From contig MPNW01000086.1 in NCBI GenBank assembly GCA_011800805.1, positions 15,610 through 79,609 of the forward strand: a stretch of 64,000 nucleotides of DNA. Direction: 5' to 3'. Within the stretch, counting starts at the first letter, position 1; each line of letters starts with the position of its first letter. The notes beneath the pieces are model-generated. The model saw only the letters and a list, made by a program, of their open reading frames with translations, had not been told where the DNA came from and made no database searches. This DNA is from Hirudo medicinalis (Eukaryota; Annelida; Clitellata; Hirudinida; Hirudinidae). Positions 29,685 to 42,830 of this stretch are shown piece after piece. Both the position numbers and the translations under genes were made by a program.

Positions 29685-31429
29685 TTGCAATAATTTTTAA
29701 ATGTTATTATTTATTGTCAACCTGATGTTACATTCAATAGTTTAAACCACTTTAACAACTTTAAACTAGTATAGCTTTTGAAATATATAATACATACGTT
29801 TATATATATAATGGTAATGATGATGATTATGATTTATAATAATAATAATATTATTATTAATAATATAATATAATAAACCTCTAGCGAGTGGTCGTGCGGT
29901 TGTTTTTTGCGAATTCTCGGTAAATTTTCGAAATTTGCATCAGTTTTGTTTTTTGTGACCATTTCACGTCACCTGCATTCCGTTGAGGATTGTGAGGTGA
30001 TTCTTAACTTAAAAGGGGGACAAACCTGCATTTGAGAGGTTAAAACTTCGACATTGACCTCTCCCCTCGTTTAGATGTCACGAGTTCAGAGAAAAGCAAG
30101 AGGCAAAGAGCTGCATTCGACTTGCGACAATGTCTGCTGATTGTGATTGTGCTGATGTGCTTGCGAAAATTGTTACACTAATGTATCACAATATATGTTT
30201 GTAATATTTAACAATCACTGATTATCATAACTATTCGTAATAACAATTATTAGTGCAATCGTTTTCAATATTGGAAATTTTTCACAAGTACAGTAATAAA
30301 TTACCCTGACTATTTAAAATTAACATTCACAATAAATGATTAATTTTACTAATTAACCCCTTTCTCTTCCCCAACCTTGTTTATCTCTCCACTCAAGATA
30401 CCTACGAACAACGGTGCTTCTAAACCGTGTAACCTTTTCGAGCATCTGAAAATGCGCCTTAAAGAATTAAAAAGATGCTGCATAGTTGCACCTGCCTCCT
30501 CAGATTTTAAGACTTGGTTCCTCAAGTCCACTCAGGCAGTGCTTTCCCTAAGAGGATTTTAGGATCAGAGCTTCGAGTTTAAGTACTTAGTTTGATTACG
30601 TCTGAGTTGTAAACTATGTCTTTGTGTTGATGTAGCCGCGTGCTTATTGGCTGATTTGACTGATTGTGATTTTGGTTGTAAAGCTAGAGTTATTGATGGT
30701 TACAAACATTTTACAATAAATAGGAGACCTGATGATGAATGTAATTGCGGTTAGGTGTTGATTAAAACATATTTCGTTGTTCCTCCGACATATTTCTATC
30801 CGCTTAGAATTTGAGAATTAAAAAAAAAAAACCAGAATCATTAAAAAAGCGGCACAAGAGACATTTTGCAATCATAAAAAAAAAAGCAATTAGACGTAAT
30901 TCCAACTTATTATTCTTTCGAATCAAAATGCCATGCAAACAATTTTAAAACATCACTTGAGCTCAACCAACAAGCAACATATGGCCATTTTTCTCACGCT
31001 CATGATCAAACATCTTCCGACATATTTGGATGCTTTCGCGAACCTCCGACTGAGCACCAAAGATTGAGAATTAATTCTAGAAATGAATGCTGGAAATTGA
31101 GGGATTTAAGTTCAAACGAGTGGAAATCGATTCTCAATTTTCTTCTTCCTCGATTCATCTTAAAGCAGAGAGTAGGTGAAACTGGTCCATCGATTCTTGC
31201 TACTCGAGTTTAAATCGTAGTAATTGATTTGTTTGCCACCGTCATCATCTCCGTCGCCATGAAGGGCCACCTTAATCCCATTCATAACAACCATCGCCGT
31301 TACCATTCAGAACTGCCGATGAAAAATTATGACTTTTTTTTTAATTTCTTTGGTGACGGCGATGATTGTGCCTGGTTCAATCGAACCTACCTGATGAGTT
31401 GAAGAGAACGTTGTTGAATTTGTTATAAC

Positions 31430-31722
31430 TTATTTAATGATTATTATCTTAATGTTAATTTAATGATTATTATCTTACTGTTAATTTAATGATTATTATC
31501 TTAATGTTAATTTAATGATTATCATCTTACTGTTAATTTAATGATTATTATCTTACTGTTAATTTAATGATTATTATCTTACTGTTAATTTAATGATTAT
31601 TATCTTACTGTTAATTTAATGATTATTATCTTACTGTTAATTTAATGATTATTATCTTAATGTTAATTTAATGATTATTATCTTACTGTTAATTTAATGA
31701 TTATTATCTTACTTTTAGTTTT
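31430..31722. repeat. 26-bp minisatellite, about 11 copies
   Basis: The unit contains TTTAATGATTATTATCTTA followed by CTGTTAA or ATGTTAA. Copies differ mainly by A/C at one position (CTTAATG versus CTTACTG), giving a readable variant pattern along the array. Confidence 0.95.
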
Positions 31723-32573
31723 CATTTAAACATTCAAATAACATTTTCGAATCTGCTATCATTTGCAGTTTAGTTTGGGTAGATGGCTTCCAGCATGCTT
31801 GCATCATTAGAATATATTTGAAACCCACTTCACAAATATATTAATTATAAATTTCGCAATGTTTATTAAATTTCAGCGCCTGCTAACTTCTTCTAGCTTA
31901 ATGACTATAGGTTATAACCTTTTACCATCATATAAATGTCTGTCGGCGGAATACCAGTTCCAACATCAATTTGTGAATTTTGTGGTCACCAAATTACCCA
32001 TGTCGATTATCATTTTTTTATGTTGCTCAAATATTGAAAACAATTCTTGACGAGGAAAGGGGGGAGTTTAAGATTAATTGACGTCAACGGTGTTATTTTT
32101 TATGATAAAAAATATAAATTGTAACAGATTTATAAATATACTGTTAGTTCTTCAGTTTAGTCATCAATGCTTGAACGGATTTGTAAAATATGTGATAAAT
32201 TCACAAAACCAGTGTAGCTGAATGCAGAACTCAAAATATTCTTAGGATCGATTTCTTAGCAGTCACGGACAGTAAAATTTTAATGCTTACTTATTGTTCG
32301 TTAAATTGTTAGTTTAATTTTAAAATAATAAAGGATTAATTTATTATTTATTTGTTTATTTTAAATAATTTAATTTTAATCTTTAATGCAAACTATCGCA
32401 TTATTTTCATCACATAAATATGAAGTGGAAAATTCTAAAATTGTAAAGTTAAATAATGAAAAAAAGTTACTAAAGAAATAAAACCTAAAAAGACCATTTA
32501 AAAACCACTTTTAAATTACGTTTCTCGACCACAAAATGATTTATTGGCAATGTTTGTTTACTAGGACGCAAGG

Positions 32574-35500
32574 ATGGGGTTCGGATGGCTGAAAGACATG
32601 TTGCCTTGCAGGAGATTTGCTCCAACTATTAGATTTAATGTCGGCAGATTGAAATCATGTTTTATAACCTTCGTCACACTCGTCTACATCTTTCTGGTGT
32701 TATTTTCACTTTTCAATTACAAATCCAGAGTCAGAACGACTTATCCACGCCACCTGTTCGAAGCCAACCGCAAGGGTTTGTGCCGCTTGAACGCCTCAGA
32801 ATTAGGTGAATTTGATTGTGAATTGGTTTATTTTTAATTTATTAAAATTATGAGTACAAATTAGTTTTTATGGATGAGCCAAGGATTTTAAAGCTGAATG
32901 ATGTTAAGCTCTTGTTTGATTATTTAGTTTTGTTGTTTAATAACTTAGAAGATAAAGACTTACTAGTTCATTACAATATTTATGTTATGTGTTTGACACT
33001 TCATAAGAAGCACTCCAAATGCTCTATATTTTCTTTATTGTTGCTTTCAATGTTAATTTGTTATGTAGGAGTGGGTTGTAAGCATCATCAGCGTTTCTGT
33101 TTTTATGTCCTTGGAAAGATCCTCATTTGGTTTACCTTTATTAATAAATTAATTATTAAAATCACATCAATTCTAATTCTTATTGTCAATTCTACGTCAC
33201 AACATTAGTACACTTCATCAACTAACCAATATTCCTGCTAAATTCCTCAGGTCCAGTGAAGCTAAACATGCTACACTTTCCAGCCATGGAAGAAGTCATA
33301 AAATCTAATCCGCACGTTGCTTTAGGGGGTCATTGGGAACCCCAGGACTGCCAGCCAAGGCAGAGGATGGCCATAATCGTGCCCTACAGGGACAGGTACC
33401 ACCACCTAGTTCAATTTCTGGACAGGATTCATCCCATGTTGCAGAAGCAGAAAGCCTACTACACCGTATTCCTTGTCGAACAGGTGCGATTTGTTGATTT
33501 GTTTCTGTTTTATATTTGATGCAATTTTTCAGGTATGTTGTATTTAAGTTTAAATGTGCTCTTTGATTCAATTAATTAAAATGAAATAATCATTCAAATT
33601 AAATTAATAAGTAGTTTTAATTTAAATCTTTTAATTAAATAAATAATTTGATTAATTAAATTTCTGATTATTTATTTTTTTAAAATTTGTATTCAGGCAA
33701 ACTATTTGTAAGTTGTTGTAATAAATTGTTGATGTTTTTAGACTATTTACTTATTATTATCAAAGGTCGTTTTAAATAATCGATGAGTGGTTAATTGACA
33801 ATTGATAGGCATAAGATATTATTAAAATCATCCCGAATCAATTGAAACGATTTGACGATCGGACGTCAGGATGCAAGCAGCAAATTCAACCGAGGTCGTC
33901 TGCTCAACGTCGGGGTCGTCGAGTCGTTGAAGCGCGACGACTTCGACTGCTTCGTCTTCCACGACGTCGACCTTCTGCCCGAAGACGACAGGAACGTTTA
34001 CTACTGCGACCAAGAAGTTCACCATCTCATATCGGCCGTCGACGAGATGAGATACCAGTACGAACGTTGTCGTCGTTTTGATGCACTGTGCAATGTGATG
34101 TTGCATTTTTTTGCTATTGCATAATGTGCACTCTGATATGGCGTTATTGTTGTGGTATTCCGGGCAATGTGATATGGTATTGTTGTTGTTTTGCTGATAA
34201 ACTGTGCAATGTGATGCAGTATTGTACTGTTGTTGTTGTTGTCGTTGTGCTGATTTTGTATTTTTTTTATTTTTGAGTTCCTCGTGTATCCGAACGGGAT
34301 GTGAAGGCACTTTTTAATCGATCTACCATTTATAAAGCGCCCCTACCCGAGGGCGCTCCTTGGCAGTGCAGACTGGGTCGCGAACACGACACATTATTTA
34401 AGTCAATAAAGAAAATAGCTTTACAATTATCCATGGATACAATTTTGATAAATCTGATGAAAGCACCTTAGGCACAGAGTCACTTTAGCCACTTGAAAAT
34501 GTGACTGTAACAGACCAGAAGACGATTATTGATTTAGATGATAAATTTATTCAACATTTCAATGCTCTCAAAGAGATGGTGGACATGGTCTTAGTGAGTC
34601 TGTCAGAATTTGCAGTTTGGATAATTTTGTGACAAAAAAAAAAACAATAAAATTGGCCAACGTTGCAAAAATGTTGGAGCGGAGAGAAGACATTAATTTT
34701 ACTGAGCACGATTTAAATGACTTTGAATAACTTGCAATGGCAAGAAGAAGAAGAAGAATATGTGAATCATTTTTTTAAAGGAATATTCTAATGTGAACCA
34801 TAATCTGATTTTAATTAAAAATTCATGACTTATATCCACCCTAGTGCAATGTAATAATTAATTGTTGTTGTTGTTGTTGTGGTTGTTGTTGTGGTTGTTG
34901 TTACTTTGCAACTGGGTGGAGTGAACAAATATGACGTTAAAATAAATATAAAGTTGCATTTTGAACCTCGATAAACTTTTTAAAAATAATAATAATTTTT
35001 AAATTTCACCTTCTGCTCCTCCAACGAGGAGGAGTAGTTATGTAGTTAGGGCAGTTTTTTAGTGTGAACTGCCTTTTTCCAAAAAAATATCTCCTGGTCC
35101 ATAAATGGCACAGATCTGGTTTTAATCAGATATTTTAGAACTTTGTGCACATTAATGAAATGTAATGAGAAACTATTATTTGAAAAATAATTCCTAAATT
35201 TCAAGATGCTGGTCAAAATCACAATAATTTCCAAGAGTTTATGTTTTGTTAAATATTAGAGAGTAATAGATGAAGAGAGTGACAATATATTAATTATTTA
35301 TATAGTTATATAAATATCATATTAATTATGATATATTATAATATAATATATTCACCCTACTGTACAATGTTATGCTATCGTTGTGCAAGTGTTATGTTAT
35401 TGTTGTCGTGCATACAATGCAACTGTGTATATGGTTACGATTTTCAAGCAAATTTTACTAATAATATGGTTATATTTATTTTTGTTATTTGAGATTCATT

Positions 35501-36750
35501 CTCTGCCCAATTTTGCATTGCAATCAATAACTTTAAATCTGTCGGTATTTTATTATTAACGGTCAAGAACATTAACTATTGCTTCTACATTAAATTTATC
35601 AACCTACATTGCAGTTACATTGCAGTTACATTGCAGTTACATTGCAATTACATTCAATTACATTGCAGTTACATTGCAGCCTCATGTATTACAACTACCT
35701 GGGTGGTGCACTGTCTGTGAACAAAGAAAACGTCTTCCGAGCGAACGGGCATTCCAACGATTATTGGGGTTGGGGCAACGAAGATGATGACTTCAATGTC
35801 AGGTACAAATGACCTTTATCATCACCATTGTTATTATTATTATTATCATTATTAATCTGAATATTAGTTACTGTATATCTATTACTAATATTATTGCCTT
35901 ATTATTATTATTATTTTTATTATTATTATTATTATCTTATACTGGTTATTGTTCTCAAATGTTCACAAATTAGCCACACATTAGTCTATTAATGTAATAA
36001 TAAAACAAAAATCAACTAACAATTTGAATAATAATTTATTAACGAGACATTAATTCAGGACAAATGAAGTGGGCCTGCTGCTCACGCGTCCTCCTCAGAA
36101 CATCGGTCGATACAAAATGGCGAGGCACGCTAAATACTGGAATGAGAACAAGGGGTGAGATGATTATATCAAATACCATGTCGTACCATGATGTTGATTT
36201 GATGATGATGATGATGAGTATGACTACGATGTTGTTAAGAAGAGCACGAGTTGAAAATGTCGCTTGTCATCTTGTCGCTTCAGTCTGGGATCTCGAAGGT
36301 GCACTTAATAAAGATTTTCAAATGTTTTTTTCTAAGCAATAACCATTACCACGACAACGCAGAACGATGACATCGACGACATTAGTCGAGCATCGTCTCA
36401 TGCCGGTCGTTAGGGCCCGACTAATTGAATTATTGTAATTATTTCCTTTAATTAACAACTAACAATTAAATAAATTAATCACCAGGAATGAACTCTTTCT
36501 AACGTGGAGGTCGAGATGGTTGAGCGATGGGCTGAACCAGGTGGGCAAGAAGTACAAGGTTGTGAAGGTCACCGAGCATACCCTCTACACCAATGTCTCT
36601 GTCGAGGTCGGGGCATCGCCCAAAGAGGTGACCCCCGACCCCAATGCGCCGAGGGAGTCCCTTTTCTGGTTTGTGAGATGCAATTTTTGCTGCGTGTGCA
36701 CGGAGCCTTACAAATCAGTTATTATTATTATTACTATTTGCTATTATTAT

Positions 36751-36781
<31 letters not shown>

Positions 36782-37051
36782 TTTGTATTTTCAACCAAGT
36801 TATCCTAATGTAACCACACTGTGCTAGATTGCTTAGTATTAAATGCAAATAAATAAAAATTGTGCTCATCAAGTAGTTAATTAATTATTTTTAATTGTTA
36901 ATACATTATTATTATTACCATTACTATTATTTTTATTATTATTATTATTATTATTATTGTTATGATTATTGTTATTATTATTATTAGGTACTTAATAAAT
37001 AATATCAAAAATATCTTTCCATACAGGTTCCTCAGCTACTACTTCCCTTGA
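32574..37051 (+). CDS. Beta-1,4-galactosyltransferase family (glycosyltransferase 7), type II Golgi enzyme
   Basis: Transfers Gal or GalNAc from its UDP sugar in beta-1,4 linkage to acceptor sugars in the Golgi. Exons: 32574-32805, 33251-33483, 33870-34057, 35680-35802, 36059-36154, 36486-36668, 37027-37051; 1080 bases, 359 residues. It has a short cytosolic tail, a transmembrane anchor (FITFVTLVYIFLVLFSLF, about 30-48), a stem, then the family blocks: WEPQDCQPRQRMAIIVPYRDR, FNRGRLLNVG, CFVFHDVDLLPEDDRNVYYC (DVD metal site), YLGGALSVNKENVFRANG, NDYWGWGNEDDDFNVR and YKMARHAKYW. A tiny last exon supplies FLSYYFP after SLFW; without it the frame would run into a TTA microsatellite. The last third of the protein aligns with family members but is diverged, so donor and acceptor preference cannot be told. 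Introns hold several (TTA)n arrays. Confidence 0.92.
34277..34400. repeat. Dispersed GCGC repeat in galactosyltransferase intron 3
   Basis: GTATCCGAACGGGATGTGAAG and ACCATTTATAAAGCGCCCC match 2168-2236 almost exactly. The following GGGTCGCGAACACGACACATT matches 1626-1648, so this copy links the two partial copies near the left edge and helps define the full unit. Confidence 0.7.
35608..35679 (+). repeat. 11-bp tandem repeat carrying splice acceptors at galactosyltransferase exon 4
   Basis: Seven units of ACATTGCAGTT (one is 10 bp, one has GCAATT) end exactly at the exon 4 acceptor ACATTGCAG at 35671-35679. Most units contain their own TTGCAG. Confidence 0.85.
36719..36987. repeat. (TTA)n microsatellites in galactosyltransferase intron 6
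   Basis: Two TTA arrays (36719-36780 and 36908-36987) fill much of the last intron of the galactosyltransferase gene. Confidence 0.9.
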
Positions 37052-38542
37052 TGAAGTTCATCAGTCAAACGATGGGAGTCAAGGTTTAAGGTATCCCGAT
37101 GAATTGTTTTAGGTGAATTGTTTCGCGCATTCCGTTTTTCACGATTTGAATCCGAACATCGTCGGAATCTTCTCCGAGATCTGCCAGTTGTCGGTGGACT
37201 TACGTTTCTGGCATCATCATCATCATCATCGTCATCATCATCATAGTATATAATCTCGTGCATGTGCCTCTATTTTGCTTCGATTCATCATCATTATCGG
37301 GCTCGGCTTTTGTTTCAATCGATTGGGAGGTTGAAGTTTTATTCGATTGATTTTGTGTTTTCATTGCTTCAATTTGCTTTTCGATTCATTTGCACCGGGT
37401 TTTCCCTTTAGTTGCTTCTGTCTGCCGTCGTTGACGTCTGCGACGATGATTTTTTGAATAACAATTTATGCGATGATGAACTTAATGGTGATGACATCAT
37501 TTTTAGATGACCCTTGTGATGAACCATTCTTTAATTACTGCAATTAATTAATTGTAATTATCTCTAATTGTTGTTGATTATAATTAAAAATAATCATCGT
37601 TTTAAGTTTTTGATTTTTATCGTTTAATTTTCTTCTTACGACGTCTCGTAATTTCTCTTTGCGCCACGAAAATCCGAGAACTACTCTGCTAACCCTAGCT
37701 GCACATTCCCTTCCAATGAACGATCGTCCAAGAGGAAAGCAGCATCGGTGCCGCTGAAGTGGATCGGTCGCACGGACGACGGTCTTCTTCGATGCTCCTT
37801 TGTCTTCCGCCGGTATAACAATTGTGAAACTGGAAGCGACTCGACAAAAGTTCGATATTTCGCGAGAAACACGAAACAAAATTTTATTTGTCAATCCGTC
37901 GCGGAGTAGCCGGGCGGAGATGCCGAGAAGAGACTTGAGTCCTTCGTTGTGCGATGTCCGGCGAAGAGAAGACCGGTCTCGATTCGGGAAGGGGAGCCTT
38001 GGTTTTAGTTTCAGTCAGAGATCTTAACCATTAATTTCGTTGCCGCTTAAATTTGATCACCATCTTCTTTTGTCCTGGGATCTGCTGGATCAGAATCACC
38101 ACTCAGACATGGCCTGATTGGGAGCAATGATGCAAATATCACAATAACTGATAATGGTTTTTTTTTTGTGTATTAAAGATCTTTTGCATGTTTGTGGGTG
38201 ATTGATTCCGCTTGATTTCTGTTTTTTTTTCCGATCAACTGAATCCTCTAGATGAATATGATTAGTTAGGTATAAATAATTAACTAATTAGTAATAACAT
38301 CCACGAGGGTGGATAATTTTTTGGTCTGTTGATCTCATTAATGTCATTGACGCCACTAAAAGTAGGTTCTATGTTTTGTTCTAATGTTTTATTGTTGGTG
38401 AGGATGTTGCTTTGTAATTATTATTACTTTATTATCATTGTTATTATTTTTATTATTATTAAAATTTATTGCAACGAATTATGTTCTAAGCAGTGACTTA
38501 ATATCTTTATTCAGGAATGCAAGTGGTGCATCACGTTGTACC

Positions 38543-38579
<37 letters not shown>

Positions 38580-39490
38580 TTTATTATTAGTAGTAGTAGT
38601 ATTATTACTTTATTATTGTAATAATTAACCTATTTATTGAGAATATTTAGTATCACTATTGTTAGAGATTTCTGACGTGACACACAGTCAAGCATAGCAC
38701 GGCGTCGACTCCATTTTGCACTGAGTCCTTATTCAAATGTTCGTACGTCGATGGGGTCTTATTTTTGTGAGGAGATATTTTGTTTTAGAACATTTCGTGA
38801 AAATGCTTGAAGCTTTAGAATAAAAATGACTTTTCTGTTTCATTCCAGTATTTAACAAAGTTATTTCTACGAAAATAGTAAGGCTCGCTCGAACATTTTT
38901 CAGAATTTTATTGAAATAAATCGGTGTCGGTTTTATTTAAAAAAAAAAGTTAATTGCATAATTTACAAGAACAGGAGGCGATGTGTTTTCATTTTGAAAG
39001 GGTTATTAAGTAATTAATTAAATTAAGTAATCTTTAATCAAGTAATTAATCATTATTAAGTAATAGTCATAATTAAGTTGGTGATCGGTCCTTTGATTTC
39101 AATAAAAGTATTATTCATACTTTAGTTTGAGATGCGTCTAAAATTAAAGAACACACTTGCTAATCACCGTAGTCACGTGCAGGCATGAATACAAAAACAT
39201 TTGCATACGAGAATAATTCGAAGGATTGAATACATAATTACAGTTAATAATATTATATATAATATAGCTAATAATTCATCTCTTCCGCCGATAGCTCTCG
39301 GCAAAACCTGAAGGTTTCACCGCTGCTGGAGGTCAAAAATGTATTAAGGAAGAAATCAGGCACTTAAATGCACCGTCCAATCCAAACGATCGTCCAAATT
39401 TACATCCACCCAGCAATCCACCATTTATTCGTCTGTCCAGCCGCTCTTCCACCCACAAACCTAGGACTCATCCATCTCCTTACCCACCCA
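37052..39490. other. Intergenic, with CpG-rich patch and microsatellites
   Basis: 37213-37245 is (CAT)n and 38539-38600 is (TTA)n. 37640-38030 is clearly richer in CG dinucleotides than its surroundings and open on both strands, but neither frame matches a family I know; it could be a promoter or an untranslated exon. A minus-strand AATAAA (complement of 39424-39429) belongs to the leucine-rich-repeat gene. Confidence 0.5.
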
Positions 39491-42400
39491 TCAATCCAGT
39501 TTTACATCTGAATGTACATCGGTCGGATGGACATCCAATCCCAAATCGCTCTTGTTTACTATCGATATGAATTCATGAGCTTTTTTAGGAGACGGCTTCC
39601 TATCCGGAACCTGGTCATCTTTGGCACCGACGATCTTGCAGTGTTTGGCCAGCTTCGCCAGGCTGTTTGGCAGCGTTTCCATGGAGTTGTGGCCGATGTG
39701 GAGCTCCTGTAAGGAGGGCATCTTGCCGACCGATTCTGGCAAAAAGGTCAGGTAGTTGTTGCTGAGTTTGAAGACTTCGAGGCATTTCATCTTGGACAAG
39801 TCTTGAGGAATCTGAGAGAGGAAGTTGTTGGACAGGTCGAGACTTCTCATGTTGTAGAGGAGCATCAGTTCATCTGGAATGGTGTACATGTTGTTGTAGC
39901 TCAGGTCGACCTCCTTCAGGCCGGAGAGGCATTCCAAGTTTTCCTGGACGAACGCTTCCATCAAGTTGTGGGAGAAGTCCAATTTGAGTAGGTTCTTCAT
40001 GTCACCGAACGAATCAGGAATGTAAGCGATATTGTTGTAAGAGGCGTTCAACTCGAAGAGGTTGATGAGTTTGGTCATGTCGTAGGACAGGCTGAGCAGC
40101 TCGTTGTAGGAAATGTCGAGGAACTTGAGAGAGATGAGGGAGCCAAATCCACTGGTGGAAGATAATTTGTTGTGGGACAAATCCAAGAACTGGAGACCTC
40201 GCAATTTGCACATCTCGCTCGGATAGGAAGTTAACTCGTTATGGGATAGATCCAGGTGGTTTAAAGCTGGAATTATGCTATTTATTTATTTATTTAATTT
40301 ATGTGGATCGTGTGTCTTATGGAGATGGATGGATAAGTGAATGAATGAATGAATGGATGTACAAAAGGATGAATGGATGTACAGAAGGATGAATGGGTGA
40401 GAATGTTATGGAAAGTGGTTGTGAGGATGAACCACAAAAAATTCGAAACCATCTTTTGCGACATCAAATCGTTAATATCGATAATATTCCGTCAGATTTC
40501 TTTTTATTTAAACATTAAAACTAAATTTTACTACAGCTACCACCCGATGAAATGATGAGCAAATTTAATTTCAAAATTGTTTACGCAATCAATCCACCAA
40601 AACGCTTAACTTTTCACGTGGCCTAAACAGGAAGGTAGTTCGGATATCTTCAGGTAAGACAGATTGAGCTTCGCCAGGTACCTTGAAACTTCGACCTCAC
40701 ACAGGCTACTAAGAAAGTTTGACCCTGAGCCCTTCAAGGACAAAGGATTTTGAGAAACATCTAGTTCCCTGAGAGTGCCCTTTGGTAGGTAAATCCTGCA
40801 TGTATGATTGTGGTTAGAAAGAGAATATTTGAATGAATAGGTAACTTATTTTAAGGTACAATCGTATTTTTTTTTCTAGGAATCAAATTTAATATATATC
40901 TAAGTTAGGAATGGATGTTTGGAGGTTTGTCTGATTTTTGTAATTTTCATGAATAATTATTTTGTTCGAGTTCTTGTTTTGTAATCAATTAATTTATGGG
41001 CATTTAAGTCGATTAAAATTAATATCAACTCATTAATATTACTACCACCGGAAGAAATAATCTCGACTCGTTAATTACAATTCAATTAAAACATTTGCCT
41101 GGACAACTTATTCTGGGCCACATCCATCTTTCTAAGGGTTAGCATCGAGTCAATAGACTTTGGCAGTTCGGTGATCAGGTTCCCTCTGAGGTTTACCTCT
41201 ATCAGTGTCTTCATCTTCTTCATGTCCTTCGTGAAGCTGGTCAACTTGTTGAAGGAAAAATCAAGGACCTCCAAGCACTGTTTGTCCCCAAGACTGAAGG
41301 GCAGACGGGTGATCAGGTTGCCTGACATCTTTAATACCTTCAGTGCCTGGCAGCGACCTGGTGGGGTGGGTCAGTGTTTGAGTAATTTGTGGCGGTGTGT
41401 TGTCGTTCATTGTAATTTTATTGTCAAGGGTGTTAGCGGTGTGTTCTTAAATTAAAGATGAACATTGATTAAATATATAATATAATAAATTAACATAAAT
41501 TAAATATTATTATTATTATTATTAAATATTCACTAAAATCAATTTTATTGAATACTATGATTAAGAAGGACATCACTTATTAATATTCTACGACTAAAAG
41601 CACTATTTTACATTTTTTAAGTCGATTAATTAATCTCATTAATATTAATTGTATTAATGAGCCGATAACTCCACCCAGTCTCCGCGGAATCTTATCGATT
41701 TGGTTGTCAGCAGCCTGGAGTTTGATGAGGGAGGTCATCTGATCGATGTTCTTCGGGAGTTCAGTTATGAGATTCGAGCTGATGTTGAGGCTCTCGCATC
41801 TCAAGAGGTTGATGAAAATGTTGGCATCAGTCAGCTTATTGAAGGACATATTGAGATCGACGAGCCACTTTAAGTCACCGAAACTGTTCGGAAGTTTGAC
41901 GAGGCTGTTGTTCGAAAGATCTAGTTTGTGCAGCCTCTGGAACTTGGAGAACGTCTCTGGTAGTTCAGTGAGTCGATTGTAGGATACGTCGAAATCGTAG
42001 AGGGCGTAGGCCAATTCGCAAAAGCCCTCGGTCATGGTGGATATTTGGTTGTTGGAGACATTCAGGTACCTCACGTATTTGGTGAGACCCAGATTGGGAG
42101 GAAGTTCAGTGAGTTTGTTGTTCGAGATGTCCAACTTGGTCATGCAGTTGATTCGCTCGACGCTGTTCGGGAATTTGTCGATGGAGTTGTTGGATACGTT
42201 GATCTCGTGGACTCGATTCGGTTTGACTTTCGCAGGAGCCATGGTCTTGATCTTGTTGTTCGATAGATCTATGACGGCCGGTCTCTTGTACAAAGCCTTG
42301 TTGAAGGTCTTGATCAAGTTGTTCGACAAGTCCAACTTTTCTAAAGTCTTCGAGGCTCCCAATGTATTAGGAACGGACTTGATCTTGTTATTGCTTGCTT

Positions 42401-42830
42401 TCAACTCGATCAGTGGGTTCTTTTTCAGACAATTTGGAAGCTTCTTGATTCTATTATCGGAGACGTCGATGTAACTCAGTTCCTCGAGCTTGCAGAGAGA
42501 TTTCGGAATGGCCTTGATCAAGTTGTGTCTAACGTCAAGACTCTGAAGCCTGGTCAAGATGCCCATCTTTTGCGGCAGCTCTGTGAAATAGTTGTTCGGG
42601 GCTTCGAGTTTCCTGGCGATTTGAGCAAGTTCCTCGTTGAGGCAGACCTCCTTTGGTATTTTTTTCATGAGGAGCGTGTTGAGCCAAATGTCGCAACCTT
42701 GTTCCGGCTTCCGATTGAAGTAGTAGGTTTTCAAGGTGAGAAATCGCTTCAACTCGGGGTTGAGGGCAATGATCTTACTCCCAGGACCCATGACTGGGAT
42801 GTGCTTCTCTTTCGCGTTTCTCTTTGACAT
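39491..42830 (-). CDS. Intracellular leucine-rich-repeat protein (about 785 residues)
   Basis: Built almost wholly of 23-residue leucine-rich repeats of the LxxLDLSxNxLxxLPxxL type (SHOC2/plant PIRL-like class), more than twenty of them. Examples are LDISNNKLTELPPNLG, LDLSNNSLVKLPNSFGDL and LSHNKLSSTSGFGSL. Exons (minus): 42830-41675, 41357-41099, 40795-40629, 40266-39491; 2358 bases. Joins restore repeats across introns (IPRRLG + RCQALKVLKMSGN). There is no signal peptide or membrane segment; the N-terminus is basic (MSKRNAKEKH), so a cytosolic scaffold is likely. The start is the ATG at 42830, since the frame further upstream has only a TTG. Intron 2 needs either a GC donor (CCAG|GCAAAT) or a weak GT donor six bases earlier (41105); both keep the frame. 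The third repeat block is shorter than usual. Orthology is not assigned. Confidence 0.88.

Larger units (their letters stand above)
27083..32573. other. Gene-poor region between homeobox and galactosyltransferase genes
   Basis: The left part should hold the homeobox promoter and 5' UTR. A moderately GC-rich patch (28950-29310) and open frames at 27645-27965 and 30377-30562 have no recognisable similarity. Otherwise there are simple repeats: (GAGT)n 28059-28119, TTA-rich 29346-29490, a 9-bp repeat 29617-29684 and a 26-bp minisatellite 31430-31722. Confidence 0.5.

Noticed and set aside
30377..30562. 61-codon frame (KIPTNNGASKPCNLFEHLK...)
   Set aside because: Looks somewhat protein-like but has no ATG at its start and no partner exon I can identify.
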